Positions 36,327-44,729 of a DNA stretch of 64,000 nt are shown here, in pieces. The stretch's first letter is position 1, and each line of letters opens with the position of its first letter. A program made the position numbers and the translations under genes. The stretch comes from Bog-473 sp963726135. GTDB taxonomy: Bacteria; Actinomycetota; Acidimicrobiia; Acidimicrobiales; RAAP-2. The stretch covers positions 620,001 through 684,000 of the forward strand of contig CAVSBE010000008.1 in NCBI GenBank assembly GCA_963726135.1, given 5' to 3'. Under the pieces are notes generated by a model. It did not search any database, was not told the origin of the DNA, and saw nothing but the letters and a program-made list of their open reading frames with translations.

Positions 36327-36664
36327 TTCTGTGGGCGGTCGAGCTCCGCCGCGAAGAAAGCCGAGGCCCGGCGCAGGATCTCGTTGGCCCGCTTGAGCTC
36401 GCGATTCTCCTGCTCGAGGGCCTTGATCCGATCGGCATCGGCGGATGTCGTCCCCGGGCTCACGCCCTCGTCGATGTCAGCCTGCTTGACCCAGGACCGC
36501 ACCGACTCGACCCCGTAGCCGAGCTGGCTGGCCACCCGGGCGACGGCGCCCTGGTCGGTGCCGAGCTCCTTGCGGAGCTGGCGCACCAGCCGGATGGCCT
36601 GCTCCTTCTCCGCCGGGGTGTAGCGACGCGTCGAGGGACTCTTCGACTGCTGTTCTGATCCCAT
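36323..36664 (-). CDS. IS3-family OrfA (transposase N-terminal HTH protein)
   Basis: A 113-residue protein with an HTH (YTPAEKEQAIRLVRQLRKEL, ARVASQLGYGVESVRSWVKQ) and a leucine-zipper-like C-terminal helix (ADRIKALEQENRELKRANEI, then LRRASAFFAAELDRPQK). It is intact. In active IS3 elements it binds the ends or is fused to OrfB by ribosomal frameshifting. Here its partner is deleted, so no transposition is expected, though it might still bind the ends. Confidence 0.9.
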   Translation of the reverse strand: MGSEQQSKSPSTRRYTPAEKEQAIRLVRQLRKELGTDQGAVARVASQLGYGVESVRSWVKQADIDEGVSPGTTSADADRIKALEQENRELKRANEILRRASAFFAAELDRPQK

Positions 36665-36804
36665 GGTTCCATCCTCGCTTCAAAGGTATGGAACCTCCAA
36701 GGAACCCAGTGCGAATCACTGACCAATCCGTTCACCGAAGTGGTGGATCACTCAGCGGCGTCTCAATCCTCGCTGCCGGTTCGGGGCGACCCGCGCAACG
36801 GCAG

Positions 36805-37179
36805 CTAGGAGGCGTCCCGGAGGTCGACTAGCTCCACCCATTCCGCCTCTGGAATACCCCGTAGCACGACGAACCACGTCGCCGGATCGCCGTTACCCCA
36901 GCGGCGGGCGGAAGTCTCTAGGCCGCTCACCGTCCCCGGAGGAACCTCCACCCGGTACGAGGACCAAGCAACCACCTCCTCGTCGGGGACCTCCACGACG
37001 ACGTAGGCACACAGACCCTCGTTGAACTTGCACCCTTGGTCGGAATCGGTCCGAGTAGTCAGCCACACGACGTGGTCCGGAATGGCGTCACTGGTCTCAT
37101 TCGGCCAGGTTGCACGGATCAGGCCGTCCGCCTGTATCCCCTCCAGTCCCGTGGCGTTCGTCCAGTGATTGAGCCGCAC
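36805..37179 (-). CDS. Hypothetical protein at the island edge
   Basis: A 124-residue protein starting VRLNHWTNATGLEGIQADGL at 37179. HVVWLTTRTDSDQGCKFNEG is followed by AYVVVEVPDEEVVAWSSYRV, and the C-terminus is TWFVVLRGIPEAEWVELVDL. The opening pattern (L-x-H-W-T, then G-L-x-x-I-x-x-D-G-L-I-R, then VWLTT) resembles ADP-ribosyltransferase-like and RES/DUF4433-type folds, but no full catalytic set can be assigned. No antitoxin-like partner is adjacent. Confidence 0.5.
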   Translation of the reverse strand: MRLNHWTNATGLEGIQADGLIRATWPNETSDAIPDHVVWLTTRTDSDQGCKFNEGLCAYVVVEVPDEEVVAWSSYRVEVPPGTVSGLETSARRWGNGDPATWFVVLRGIPEAEWVELVDLRDAS

Positions 37180-37305
37180 TCCCCTAAGTGTCGCCCAGCG
37201 GATCACAACGAGGTCACAGACGCTTGCGGATTGGCCCGGACAGAGCAATATGAAGGTCACGACGTCGGATGCCGAAAGCCAGACTGACCTGGACGTGTGC
37301 GGATA

Positions 37306-37359
37306 GCACGGACCGGCCCGGATGCGCTCGACGGGAGTTCGAGTCCCGCTCCGTGCACG
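37306..37359 (+). repeat. Probable attR, short tRNA-like remnant
   Basis: The 3' part matches the tRNA-Leu end (identical gttcgagtcccgctccg, then t for g, then gcacg at 37337-37359). Upstream, GCACGGA at 37306-37312 pairs perfectly with TCCGTGC at 37350-37356, giving an acceptor-like stem around a body of only 37 nt, too short for a tRNA. I take it as a truncated tRNA or attachment-site relic that marks the right island edge. Confidence 0.5.
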
Positions 37360-37545
37360 AGCCACTCGCGGTGCTCTCGCTGGTGATGGGGTTGCCGACT
37401 CGAGCGAAGACCGCTCGAACTTGGCCGCTGACCACAACTGATCACACACATACGCGGGAGGTCCGCTCGGCCACAAATCGGAAGGCCACCCCTCGGCCGG
37501 GCGATCGACGCCGATGGGCAGATCTGGGTCGCCGCGATCAGCCCG

Positions 37546-37809
37546 TTACTTTGCGAGCTGCGGCGTAAGTCCGTCCACGTGCATCTCGTAGTACTCGTTG
37601 TTCGCCCATGGTCCGACTGCGCCTTCAACCACCTCACGGACAGCGTCGACCGACTCGCCTTCCCAGATGCAAATGCCGAGTCCGTGATCGTCAGTAGCCG
37701 CATGGATTGGCAACGCAACGTGGGAAGGAAGCCCAGCTTCGAGTGCCTTGGCCTCGGCAGCCTGAAAGCCTTCGGTGTCGTGAATTCGGTGGATGACTGT
37801 CACGAACAT
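37546..37809 (-). CDS. Conserved small protein of unknown function
   Basis: An 87-residue protein: MFVTVIHRIHDTEGFQAAEA, AGLPSHVALPIHAATDDHGL, GICIWEGESVDAVREVVEGA and NEYYEMHVDGLTPQLAK. The alternation of strands and helices and the two His/Asp-rich turns fit a ferredoxin-like alpha-beta barrel monomer. Homologues of this kind are frequent in actinobacteria but unnamed to me. It is a single-gene unit just outside the island edge. Confidence 0.6.
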   Translation of the reverse strand: MFVTVIHRIHDTEGFQAAEAKALEAGLPSHVALPIHAATDDHGLGICIWEGESVDAVREVVEGAVGPWANNEYYEMHVDGLTPQLAK

Positions 37810-38017
37810 CGCATGTACCGTCCATTTCTCGGAGCGACCGCTGCGGTGGCGCAGCCCTTATTGCTAACACACCCGACAATGGCCTCGATTAGGTGCGTCC
37901 GAGCAAGACCACATCGCGCCGACAGATCGCCCTCTCAGGAGCACCTTCGTCCACCGGCACGGGCCAACCCAGACAAACCAGATCGACGATTCTGGGATGG
38001 GGTGATTGCCTCTCCTC

Positions 38018-38413
38018 CTAGGAAGGCCCGATCAAGTCCCACCGATTGCCCGCGACGTCGAGAAACACCGCGACCTTGCCGTATGACTCGGTGCGTCGAG
38101 CAGTAACGAACTCGACACCGCCTGACACCATCCGGTCGTGGGTCTGTTCGAAATCATCGACGCGGAAAAAGAAACCGACACGATCGGCCACCTGGCCCCC
38201 AACAATAGAAGCTTGGTCCTCTCCATCGGCCTCTGCGAGAAGGACTCCTGTCTGACCTCCGGGTGGACGCACGACGACCCATCGCTTCGGATCTCCGTCG
38301 CTCGTGACGGATGGCGAATCCTCCACCAACTCAAACCCCAACTTCTCCACGAAGAACTCGATCGCCGGGTCGTACCTCACGACGACGATCGTGACCAGGT
38401 CTAGACCAACCAT
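38018..38413 (-). CDS. VOC-family (glyoxalase/bleomycin-resistance-like) protein
   Basis: A 131-residue protein with the paired beta-alpha-beta-beta-beta units: DLVTIVVVRYDPAIEFFVEK, RWVVVRPPGGQTGVLLAEAD, VGFFFRVDDFEQTHDRMVSG and KVAVFLDVAGNRWDLIGPS. Metal positions of the family (His/Glu at strand ends) are only partly kept. The C-terminal Asp-x-x-G-N-x-W is typical of the group. The function is unknown. Confidence 0.85.
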   Translation of the reverse strand: MVGLDLVTIVVVRYDPAIEFFVEKLGFELVEDSPSVTSDGDPKRWVVVRPPGGQTGVLLAEADGEDQASIVGGQVADRVGFFFRVDDFEQTHDRMVSGGVEFVTARRTESYGKVAVFLDVAGNRWDLIGPS

Positions 38414-38529
38414 TCGGCAAGTCTCCCACGCGCTCTATGGCCAAGATCACGCCATCCTCCATTTGAAAAAGTGAGCCAGTACGTCAGTTGGGCGGCGGTC
38501 GTCTGACGGCAGGGCTACCGTCCAGTCCG

Positions 38530-39009
38530 ATGCCAGATCGCCGCACTCCGTTCTTACTCGACAGCGAAAAGACGACCTTGCTGGCCTTCCTTGACTACCT
38601 ACGAGAGTCATTGACTTTGAAGGTGGTTGATCTGGACGAGGAGTCAGCTCGCCGATCGACCGTGCCCTCCGGCACCAGTCTTCTCGGGTTGATCAAACAT
38701 CTCACCGGGGTGGAAGTGGGTTGGTTTCAGTTCACATTTGCCGGTCAAGACGTCGTGATCCCTTCCGAGCAGATCGAGCCAAACGACTCCGTTGCCTCCG
38801 CCGTCACCGCCTATCAGGCCGCGACGCGAGTGAGTAATCAGATCGTGAACGAGTCCAATGACCTCGATCAGCTCTGCGAAAGGGCGCCCACTACTCCCGA
38901 GCCGCTGTCACTTCGATGGCTGCTGGTTCACATGGTCGAGGAGACGGCGAGGCACGCAGGCCACGCCGACATCCTGCGGGAGCAAATCGACGGACAGGTC
39001 GGTCGATAG
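38530..39009 (+). CDS. DinB-family protein (DUF664-like)
   Basis: A 159-residue four-helix-bundle protein. TTLLAFLDYLRESLTLKVVD begins helix 1, SLLGLIKHLTGVEVGWFQF has the first His of the metal triad (KH in IKHLTGVE), and the last helix LLVHMVEETARHAGHADILR has HM and HAGHAD. Such proteins are thiol S-transferase-like or unassigned. Start ATG at 38530 is preferred over 38488 because the first 14 residues lack character. Confidence 0.8.
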   Translation: MPDRRTPFLLDSEKTTLLAFLDYLRESLTLKVVDLDEESARRSTVPSGTSLLGLIKHLTGVEVGWFQFTFAGQDVVIPSEQIEPNDSVASAVTAYQAATRVSNQIVNESNDLDQLCERAPTTPEPLSLRWLLVHMVEETARHAGHADILREQIDGQVGR

Positions 39010-39099
39010 ACCCTGGGGCAATCTGACCGTTTTCGGCAGCCACGTACGGCAGATGCCGGCGAAGTAGCGTTGTCGGGCACGGAGCGATGGAGGTAGTCA

Positions 39100-39405
39100 A
39101 TGCCGGGTTTTATCCAAATCATGGAGTTTGAGACGTCCCAAATCGACGAACTAGAGGCGCTGATGAAGACGTTTCAGGAGGAACGAGGTGACGCCCTACT
39201 TGCGAACAAGGCAACGATCACGGAGGACCGAGCCCGACCGGGCCACTACTTGGTGATCGTCGAGTTCAACTCGTACGACGAGGCGATGACGAACTCCAAC
39301 GACCCCGTCACGAGCGAGTACGCCGAGAAGATCACCGCCATGCTGAAGGGTCCGCAGATTTTCCATGACCTGAATGTGCGGTCCGTGATTCTCAATCGTG
39401 AGTAA
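39100..39405 (+). CDS. Small conserved hypothetical protein, ABM-like
   Basis: A 101-residue protein: MPGFIQIMEFETSQIDELEA, TFQEERGDALLANKATITED, GHYLVIVEFNSYDEAMTNSN and YAEKITAMLKGPQIFHDLNV. Alternating strands and helices with Y-x-V-I-V-E-F-x-S suggest an antibiotic-biosynthesis-monooxygenase-like barrel domain without a clear active site. It starts 90 bases after the DinB gene and may be read with it. Confidence 0.6.
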   Translation: MPGFIQIMEFETSQIDELEALMKTFQEERGDALLANKATITEDRARPGHYLVIVEFNSYDEAMTNSNDPVTSEYAEKITAMLKGPQIFHDLNVRSVILNRE

Positions 39406-39548
39406 TTGAGCGACGACGCCGGCAGACGGTTCGGGGGTATCCCCCTACGCACGGTTTGGGTGCGGTTGTTCGCCGTGGAATCGTCCGTTGTGCTTCGGCG
39501 AAGAGAGCCACGACTGCACTGTCTTGTCCGACCGGCAGTGACAATGGG

Positions 39549-40541
39549 CTAGAGGGCACCCCGGACCTCAAGCCCCGCCGTGCTGACGTGGATGGGGAGC
39601 ACTCGGTAGCGCATGTCTAAGACTGCGACGCGATGCTCAAGCGCCTGTTTGCTCTCCCGGGTGGCGCTCAAGATCGTGACTGAGCCACCACTCCCCCCGG
39701 CCCCGTTGACCTTCCACCCGACCGCGCCTCGCGCCGCCGCGAGCTCAATCACCCGACTTGCGTCCACGCCTACAAGCCCAGGATGCAGGGACCTTTGCGC
39801 CTCCGTGTTGGCGCGCATCGCCTGACCGAACCCGTCGAGATCCTGAGCCAGGACAGCGTCACGAGCCGCGACCGCCGCATCTCGTAACCGCGAAAACACC
39901 CCCGACCCGCGACATCCCACCTCCTCGATGACTTGGCGGTGCACGGCCGAGGAGTCGTGGGCGCGACCAAGAAAGACCAGCGTGAGCAGCGGGCTGAGTT
40001 TCTCCCAGGTCGGCAGCGGGTACACCTTGGACTCGGGGTACGTCTCGATTTCAAGGTAATTGATCCCGCCGAATGCCGCGCTCAGTTGGTCCTGGATCCC
40101 GCTCTCGACACCGAGAACGTCGACTTCGAGCCGATGTGCCGTGTAGGCGATGTCGCGCGGCGAGCGTTGCTCTCGGCGCAAGGCTGCCAGTGCGCCGAGC
40201 AGGGCAACCGCGACCGCCGCCGACGTGCCGGCGCCGCAACCAGCCGGGACGCCCGAACGAACACTGACCTCCACCGCGAGGCCCGGCGGGGGTGGGAACG
40301 CGTCGATGGCGGCCTCCAACAGCCGGTGGCGGTCGACACGGGGCGCCCTCGGGACGATGGAGTACCGGTCGCCGAATGTCTCCACGTCGAGTACCACATG
40401 GTCCGGGCCTACCGTTCCGCGTATTGAAACCTCCGCTCCCGGAGTCACTGCGACATTCAAAATCCGTCCCGGCCCGCCAAACCATGTGTCCGTCCACCCA
40501 CCGTTGTCGCAGATCCTCACAGGCGCCGACGCGTCGATCAC
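39549..40541 (-). CDS. GHMP-family sugar kinase
   Basis: A 330-residue kinase. The N-terminal strand with substrate motif is SAPVRICDNGGWTDTWFGGP. Motif 2, the ATP loop, is SVRSGVPAGCGAGTSAAVAV, and motif 3 near the C-terminus is VGWKVNGAGGSGGSVTILSA. The order is that of heptose-7-phosphate or fucose kinases. GTG at 40541 is the start, because residues before it do not fit the fold. It has no sugar-pathway neighbours here. The gene directly upstream is a truncated VOC protein. Confidence 0.85.
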   Translation of the reverse strand: MIDASAPVRICDNGGWTDTWFGGPGRILNVAVTPGAEVSIRGTVGPDHVVLDVETFGDRYSIVPRAPRVDRHRLLEAAIDAFPPPPGLAVEVSVRSGVPAGCGAGTSAAVAVALLGALAALRREQRSPRDIAYTAHRLEVDVLGVESGIQDQLSAAFGGINYLEIETYPESKVYPLPTWEKLSPLLTLVFLGRAHDSSAVHRQVIEEVGCRGSGVFSRLRDAAVAARDAVLAQDLDGFGQAMRANTEAQRSLHPGLVGVDASRVIELAAARGAVGWKVNGAGGSGGSVTILSATRESKQALEHRVAVLDMRYRVLPIHVSTAGLEVRGAL

Positions 40542-40615
40542 CTCTCGGCATCTCCATCGTGTTCGCCAACGAGAATGACCGCCCGACCCGATCCCTCGGA
40601 ACCCACCTTCAGATC

Positions 40616-40873
40616 CTACAAAGTGAGTCCGGGGCACAGCCCGAGGGTGCCCCCGTGCTGAAACGCCAGAGGTGTTGACCCCGGGGGGCCAAGCACCACC
40701 AACCAGTCAGCGCCACGCTCATCAGGCTCGTCCGAGGACGGTGCGTCTCCAGGTCGGTCGCTATAACCCAGTAGCTGGCGGTAGAACTCCGCCAGAGCCC
40801 GAGCGTTGGTTGTGTCCAGAACCGCACCGCACAGCGTCGGGAAGGTTTCAACCACGAAAGAAGGCTTTCGCAT
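40616..40873 (-). pseudogene. VOC-family protein, C-terminally truncated
   Basis: Start MRKPSFVVETFPTLCGAVLD; then ARALAEFYRQLLGYSDRPGD and GADWLVVLGPPGSTPLAFQ, the first half of a glyoxalase-like fold. It ends after HGGTLGLCPGLTL, while the family's second half (about 45 residues) is missing. The end lies 74 bases before the GHMP kinase start, so deletion on that side is likely. Confidence 0.55.
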
Positions 40874-40948
40874 GACCTCGACGACGTAAATCGGTGCGAC
40901 CCCTCGGCTCACGGTCGTTCTTGTGCTTCGTAGCTCCGGCGATCGGGG

Positions 40949-41470
40949 TCAATACGATGTTGCCCTCACGATCGCGAGGCCATTCTTCACATCGACCAAA
41001 TGGTGCTGCGAGTCATGGAGCGCGTGCTCGAGAAGGAGACGGACATCGCTCCGCGAGCCGCCGATCGTGATGCCTCGGGACCATGAGGCCGGTCCGGATG
41101 CCTGAGCCAAGTCGGCAAGTGTACGAGCCTGATCTTCGAGCTCCATCGCAACAACACCAGGATCTTGTGAGGCGTAGCTCGCTGAAGCGCGCTCCACGAG
41201 CTCCACCCCCGCGATCTCGGGGAACCTTGGCTCATCGATCGTCAACGCCTGCTCGACGCCGAAGACGTGGAGTGCAGTGACGTCCCGACTATGAGCCGCA
41301 TACTCGAGCGCCGACCAGGTTTCAGGGGCTGGTCTCAGCCGAAGGTCGTCTCCAGCTTCAAGCAAGAGGCGTCTCCACTGCGGTCCAAGTTCTCGAATCG
41401 CGTCCAACAGCAGCGCCGGTCCATACGCAGCGCCATCGAAGTCGCATGCAGCACATTGCTCGTGATCCAC
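40949..41470 (-). CDS. DinB-family protein (DinB_2-like)
   Basis: A 173-residue four-helix protein: GPQWRRLLLEAGDDLRLRPA, TWSALEYAAHSRDVTALHVF (His in AAHSRDV), EDQARTLADLAQASGPASWS and RLLLEHALHDSQHHLVDVKN (HDSQHH as the final metal triad part). Cysteines near the N-terminus (CAACDFDG) are unusual. It probably binds a divalent metal. The substrate is unknown. Confidence 0.7.
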   Translation of the reverse strand: MDHEQCAACDFDGAAYGPALLLDAIRELGPQWRRLLLEAGDDLRLRPAPETWSALEYAAHSRDVTALHVFGVEQALTIDEPRFPEIAGVELVERASASYASQDPGVVAMELEDQARTLADLAQASGPASWSRGITIGGSRSDVRLLLEHALHDSQHHLVDVKNGLAIVRATSY

Positions 41471-41815
41471 GCTGAGACCTCTCCTCGGGTGCCTCCCCAG
41501 TTTCGTTGGTTCTAGAAGGCGATGCAGGAGGCATCTGATTTCTCAGCGGGTCTTGGGTGCCCCATTGTCGGCCGTGGGACAGAACCGGCACCGCAACCTA
41601 CGAGGTCCGCAGGGTCGAACCGGTCTCGAGGCTTTACGACGCCGTGCCCGACATCCTCGATGTCGAAGACCACCTTGGAGCGGGGTTCAGCACGCCAGGC
41701 GTCAGCGGGTGAAGGTCCTGCTCTGCCTGGGTGTCTCCACCGCGACGACCCCACGAGAGTCCGCCGTGATCCTGGACTCTGACCTCCATCCCCCCTTTGC
41801 GACCTCTTCACCAAC
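41471..41815. other. Stretch without a recognised gene
   Basis: No frame gives a recognisable protein between the DinB gene and the truncated GH16 copy. This is probably where the duplication breakpoint lies. Confidence 0.35.
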
Positions 41816-42652
41816 ATGACCAAAAAGCCACCTTTGCGCGACCTGTTGGTGAACCCTGGCGCAAGAACCACCTGGGGGTGCCCGGGATGTTGTAGAACCG
41901 CGTTTGGACCCTCTCCAGGCGGTAACAGCCCCGACACCTCCAAGTGGACCACGGCCCTGGGCGCACAAGGGATCGTCTGGAACAACCACGGCGCCCTTCC
42001 CTCGCCCTACTCGGGCCCGAATGTCCCCGGAGACGGGACCGAGGCGGCCATGTTCGGGCCGTCTCAGGTGACGGTGAACAACGGGCTCACACTGACAGCG
42101 CAGCGCAACGCCAACCGCTACGCCGGCTCGTACCCGTGGATCAGCGGCGTAGTCACGACCGAGGGCAAGTTCTCCCTGCCCGCTGGTGGCTGGTACGTCC
42201 AGGTGAAGGCCAAGATGCCCGACCAGTCACAGGGCATGTGGCCCGCCATCTGGTTCCTTCCGGGGGTCTCCGGAACTCCGAGTAACGAGTTCGACGGCTA
42301 CGAGGGCGGGGTTCTCGGTGGGGTTCCGAACGAGAGCGGGCACTCGAACTTCTTCGCGGACCAGGGCCAGGTAGGCGCGCTTTGGAACGCCGGGACAGAC
42401 GTCACCGCCGGCTATCACCTCTACGGGTACCGGTTCATCCCGGGCCAGTCCATCACCGCCTACTTCGACGGGAGGCAGGTGTGGCAGGTGCAGGCGTCGA
42501 GCGGCATCACCATCACCGGAGAACCCTACGAGATCATCCTCCAACTCGAGGTGGCCACGCAGACGGGATCGGGGTTTCATACCGCGCCGACGAGTGCCAC
42601 CCCGTCGGCGAGCATGGAAGTCGCCGAGGTCCAGGCGTACTCGAACCCGTAG
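41816..42652 (+). CDS. GH16 glycoside hydrolase copy 1, no signal peptide
   Basis: Homology to the two downstream copies begins at DTSKWTTALGAQGIVWNNHG (from about 41934). The first 40 residues (MTKKPPLRDLLVNPGARTT...) are unrelated, with no export signal. The GH16 catalytic core is complete and in a single frame: MPDQSQGMWPAIWFLPGVSG, the active-site NEFDGYE (E-x-D-x-x-E), and VWQVQASSGITITGEPYE. GH16 enzymes cleave beta-1,3/1,4-glucans and related polysaccharides. Without a signal peptide the product would stay inside the cell. It is therefore either a 5'-truncated duplicate or not used. Confidence 0.75.
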   Translation: MTKKPPLRDLLVNPGARTTWGCPGCCRTAFGPSPGGNSPDTSKWTTALGAQGIVWNNHGALPSPYSGPNVPGDGTEAAMFGPSQVTVNNGLTLTAQRNANRYAGSYPWISGVVTTEGKFSLPAGGWYVQVKAKMPDQSQGMWPAIWFLPGVSGTPSNEFDGYEGGVLGGVPNESGHSNFFADQGQVGALWNAGTDVTAGYHLYGYRFIPGQSITAYFDGRQVWQVQASSGITITGEPYEIILQLEVATQTGSGFHTAPTSATPSASMEVAEVQAYSNP

Positions 42653-42909
42653 CGCGGCGCTCCCCGCGCCCATGACGGATGGAGGCACGCGCCGGACGGT
42701 CTGGCAGCCGGACCGCTCCCGTCAAAGACGGGGCTGCAAAAGATATCGGTGATGGTCGCGGGCAGTGAGACCACCCTTCTCGTGCTGACATCGTGGCGCA
42801 ACCCGGCCGCAAGGGGGGTGCGTAGGGGTCGCTCCTCCGGGATGCCTAGAGTGGTCGACGTGCACGATTCGGCGATCCCGTATCGGCTTTTGGCGAACCT
42901 TCAGCTGTC
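42653..42909. promoter_or_regulatory. Likely promoter region of the secreted GH16 protein
   Basis: No gene is recognised here. It separates two GH16 copies and leads into the GTG start at 42910. I see no clear -35/-10 pair. Confidence 0.25.
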
Positions 42910-44576
42910 GTGACGTCCAAGGTACGCCAAATCCTCTTTCGCGGCGTCCGTGCACTAGCAATCGTGGTGCCGCTGTCCTGCATCTTCCCGGTGATGACCA
43001 CGTCCGAGGCCTCCGGGCTGGCTTCGGACGGGGGCGTCATCAACTACGGGGATGCCACCTTTTACGGCTCCACCGCCAGCTTGGCCCTCAACCAGCCCAT
43101 CGTCGGCATGGCCGCCACCCCCGACGGCAAGGGCTACTGGGAGGTGGCCTCGGACGGAGGCATCTTCACCTACGGGGACGCCACCTTTTACGGCTCCACC
43201 GGCAGCCTGGCCCTGAACCAGCCCATCGTCGGCGTGGCCGCCACCCCCGACGGCAAGGGCTACTGGCTCGTGGCCGGCGACGGTGGCATCTTCGCCTACG
43301 GGGACGCCCACTTCTACGGCTCGACCGGGAGCATCAGGCTCAACAAACCGGTCGTGGGGATGGCTGCCACACCCACCGGCAAGGGCTACTGGCTCGTAGC
43401 CCGCGACGGTGGCATCTTCGCCTACGGGGACGCCCACTTCTACGGCTCGACCGGGAGCATCAGGCTCAACCAACCGGTAGTGGGGATGGCAGCCACGCCC
43501 ACGGGCGACGGGTACTGGCTCGGGGCTAGCGACGGAGGGATTTTCAGTTACGGGAGCGCCACCTTTTACGGCTCCACCGGCAGTCTGGCCCTGAACAAGC
43601 CGGTCGTGGGGGTGGCCGCCACCCCCGACGGCAAGGGCTACTGGCTCGTCGCCAGTGACGGAGGGGTCTTTACCTACGGGGACGCGGTCTTTTACGGGTC
43701 CAGTGGTGGTCTGCCCGTTACGAGGAACATCGTGGGGATGGCCGCCACCCCCGACGGCAAGGGCTACTGGCTCGTCGCCTCCAACCCGGGCCTGACGGCT
43801 CCCTCCGGCTACACGAGCCAGCAGCTGATCTTCGACGACCAATTCTCCGGAACCAGCCTCGACACCTCCAAGTGGACCACGGCCCTGGGCGCACAAGGGA
43901 TCGTCTGGAACAACCACGGCGCCCTTCCCTCGCCCTACTCGGGCCCGAATGTCCCCGGAGACGGGACCGAGGCGGCCATGTTCGGGCCGTCTCAGGTGAC
44001 GGTGAACAACGGGCTCACACTGACGGCGCAGCGCAACGCCAACCGCTACGCCGGCTCGTACCCGTGGATCAGCGGCGTAGTCACGACCGAGGGCAAGTTC
44101 TCCCTGCCCGACTGCGTGGCTGGTACGTCCAGGTGAAGGCCAAGATGCCCGACCAGTCACAGGGCATGTGGCCCGCCATCTGGTTCCTTCCGGGGGTCTC
44201 CGGAACTCCGAGCAACGAGTTCGACGGCTACGAGGGCGGGGTTCTCGGTGGGGTTCCGAACGAGAGCGGGCACTCGAACTTCTTCGCGGACCAGGGCCAG
44301 GTAGGCGCGCTTTGGAACGCCGGGACAGACGTCACCGCCGGCTATCACCTCTACGGGTACCGGTTCATCCCGGGCCAGTCCATCACCGCCTACTTCGACG
44401 GGAGGCAGGTGTGGCAGGTGCAGGCGTCGAGCGGCATCACCATCACCGGAGAACCCTACGAGATCATCCTCCAACTCGAGGTGGCCACGCAGAAGATCTC
44501 GGGATGGCACACGGTGACGACGGGCGCCACCCCGTCGGCGAGCATGGAAATCGCCGAGGTCCAGGCGTACTCCTAG
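42910..44576 (+). CDS. Secreted repeat-GH16 protein (copy 2), frame broken
   Basis: A signal peptide (VRQILFRGVRALAIVVPLSC to about TTSEAS) is followed by six ~42-residue repeats, each like GYWLVASDGGIFTYGDATF and YGSTGSLALNQPIVG, and then the GH16 domain from APSGYTSQQLIFDDQFSGTS. Near 44112, after KFSLPD, the frame changes, and the rest (GWYVQVKAKMPDQSQGMWP, the catalytic NEFDGYE and SASMEIAEVQAYS) is in another. A GTG start (42910) is used. The repeats match those of the hydrolase at 8777. The module probably binds cell-wall or extracellular glycan. Confidence 0.85.
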
Positions 44577-44729
44577 TGAGGCATCCGGGGTGCTCCTGAC
44601 TGATCGCGACACAACCGGGTCAGTCGAGCTGTACGCCGATGCCCGACTCGGCGCACACCTGCCTACAGTGATCCAGGTGCGGCATGCCGTCGTCCCGATT
44701 GGTCCACTGTCGGACCTTCCGCTGTCCTG

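Larger units (their letters stand above)
34616..36718 (-). mobile_element. IS3-family element, internally deleted and split by an IS630 insertion
   Basis: The outer ends are inverted repeats: left TGATTCACCCTGGGTTTGAT from 34616, and on the minus strand right TGATTCGCACTGGGTTCCTT from 36718. Both then continue with a TGGAGG block. Inside are orfA, the start of orfB, a jump over the catalytic core, a 3' piece of orfB, the IS630 insertion, and the last 55 codons of orfB. Without the inserted IS630 about 980 bp of IS3 sequence remain, some 300 bp short of a complete element. Confidence 0.8.

Noticed and set aside
37306..37357. A second tRNA gene
   Set aside because: The acceptor-like stem is perfect, but only 37 nt lie between its arms. 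There is no D arm or anticodon arm.
42955..44160. 401-residue minus-strand frame with regular repeats
   Set aside because: Reverse complement of the secreted GYWLV-type repeats. No export signal or family match.
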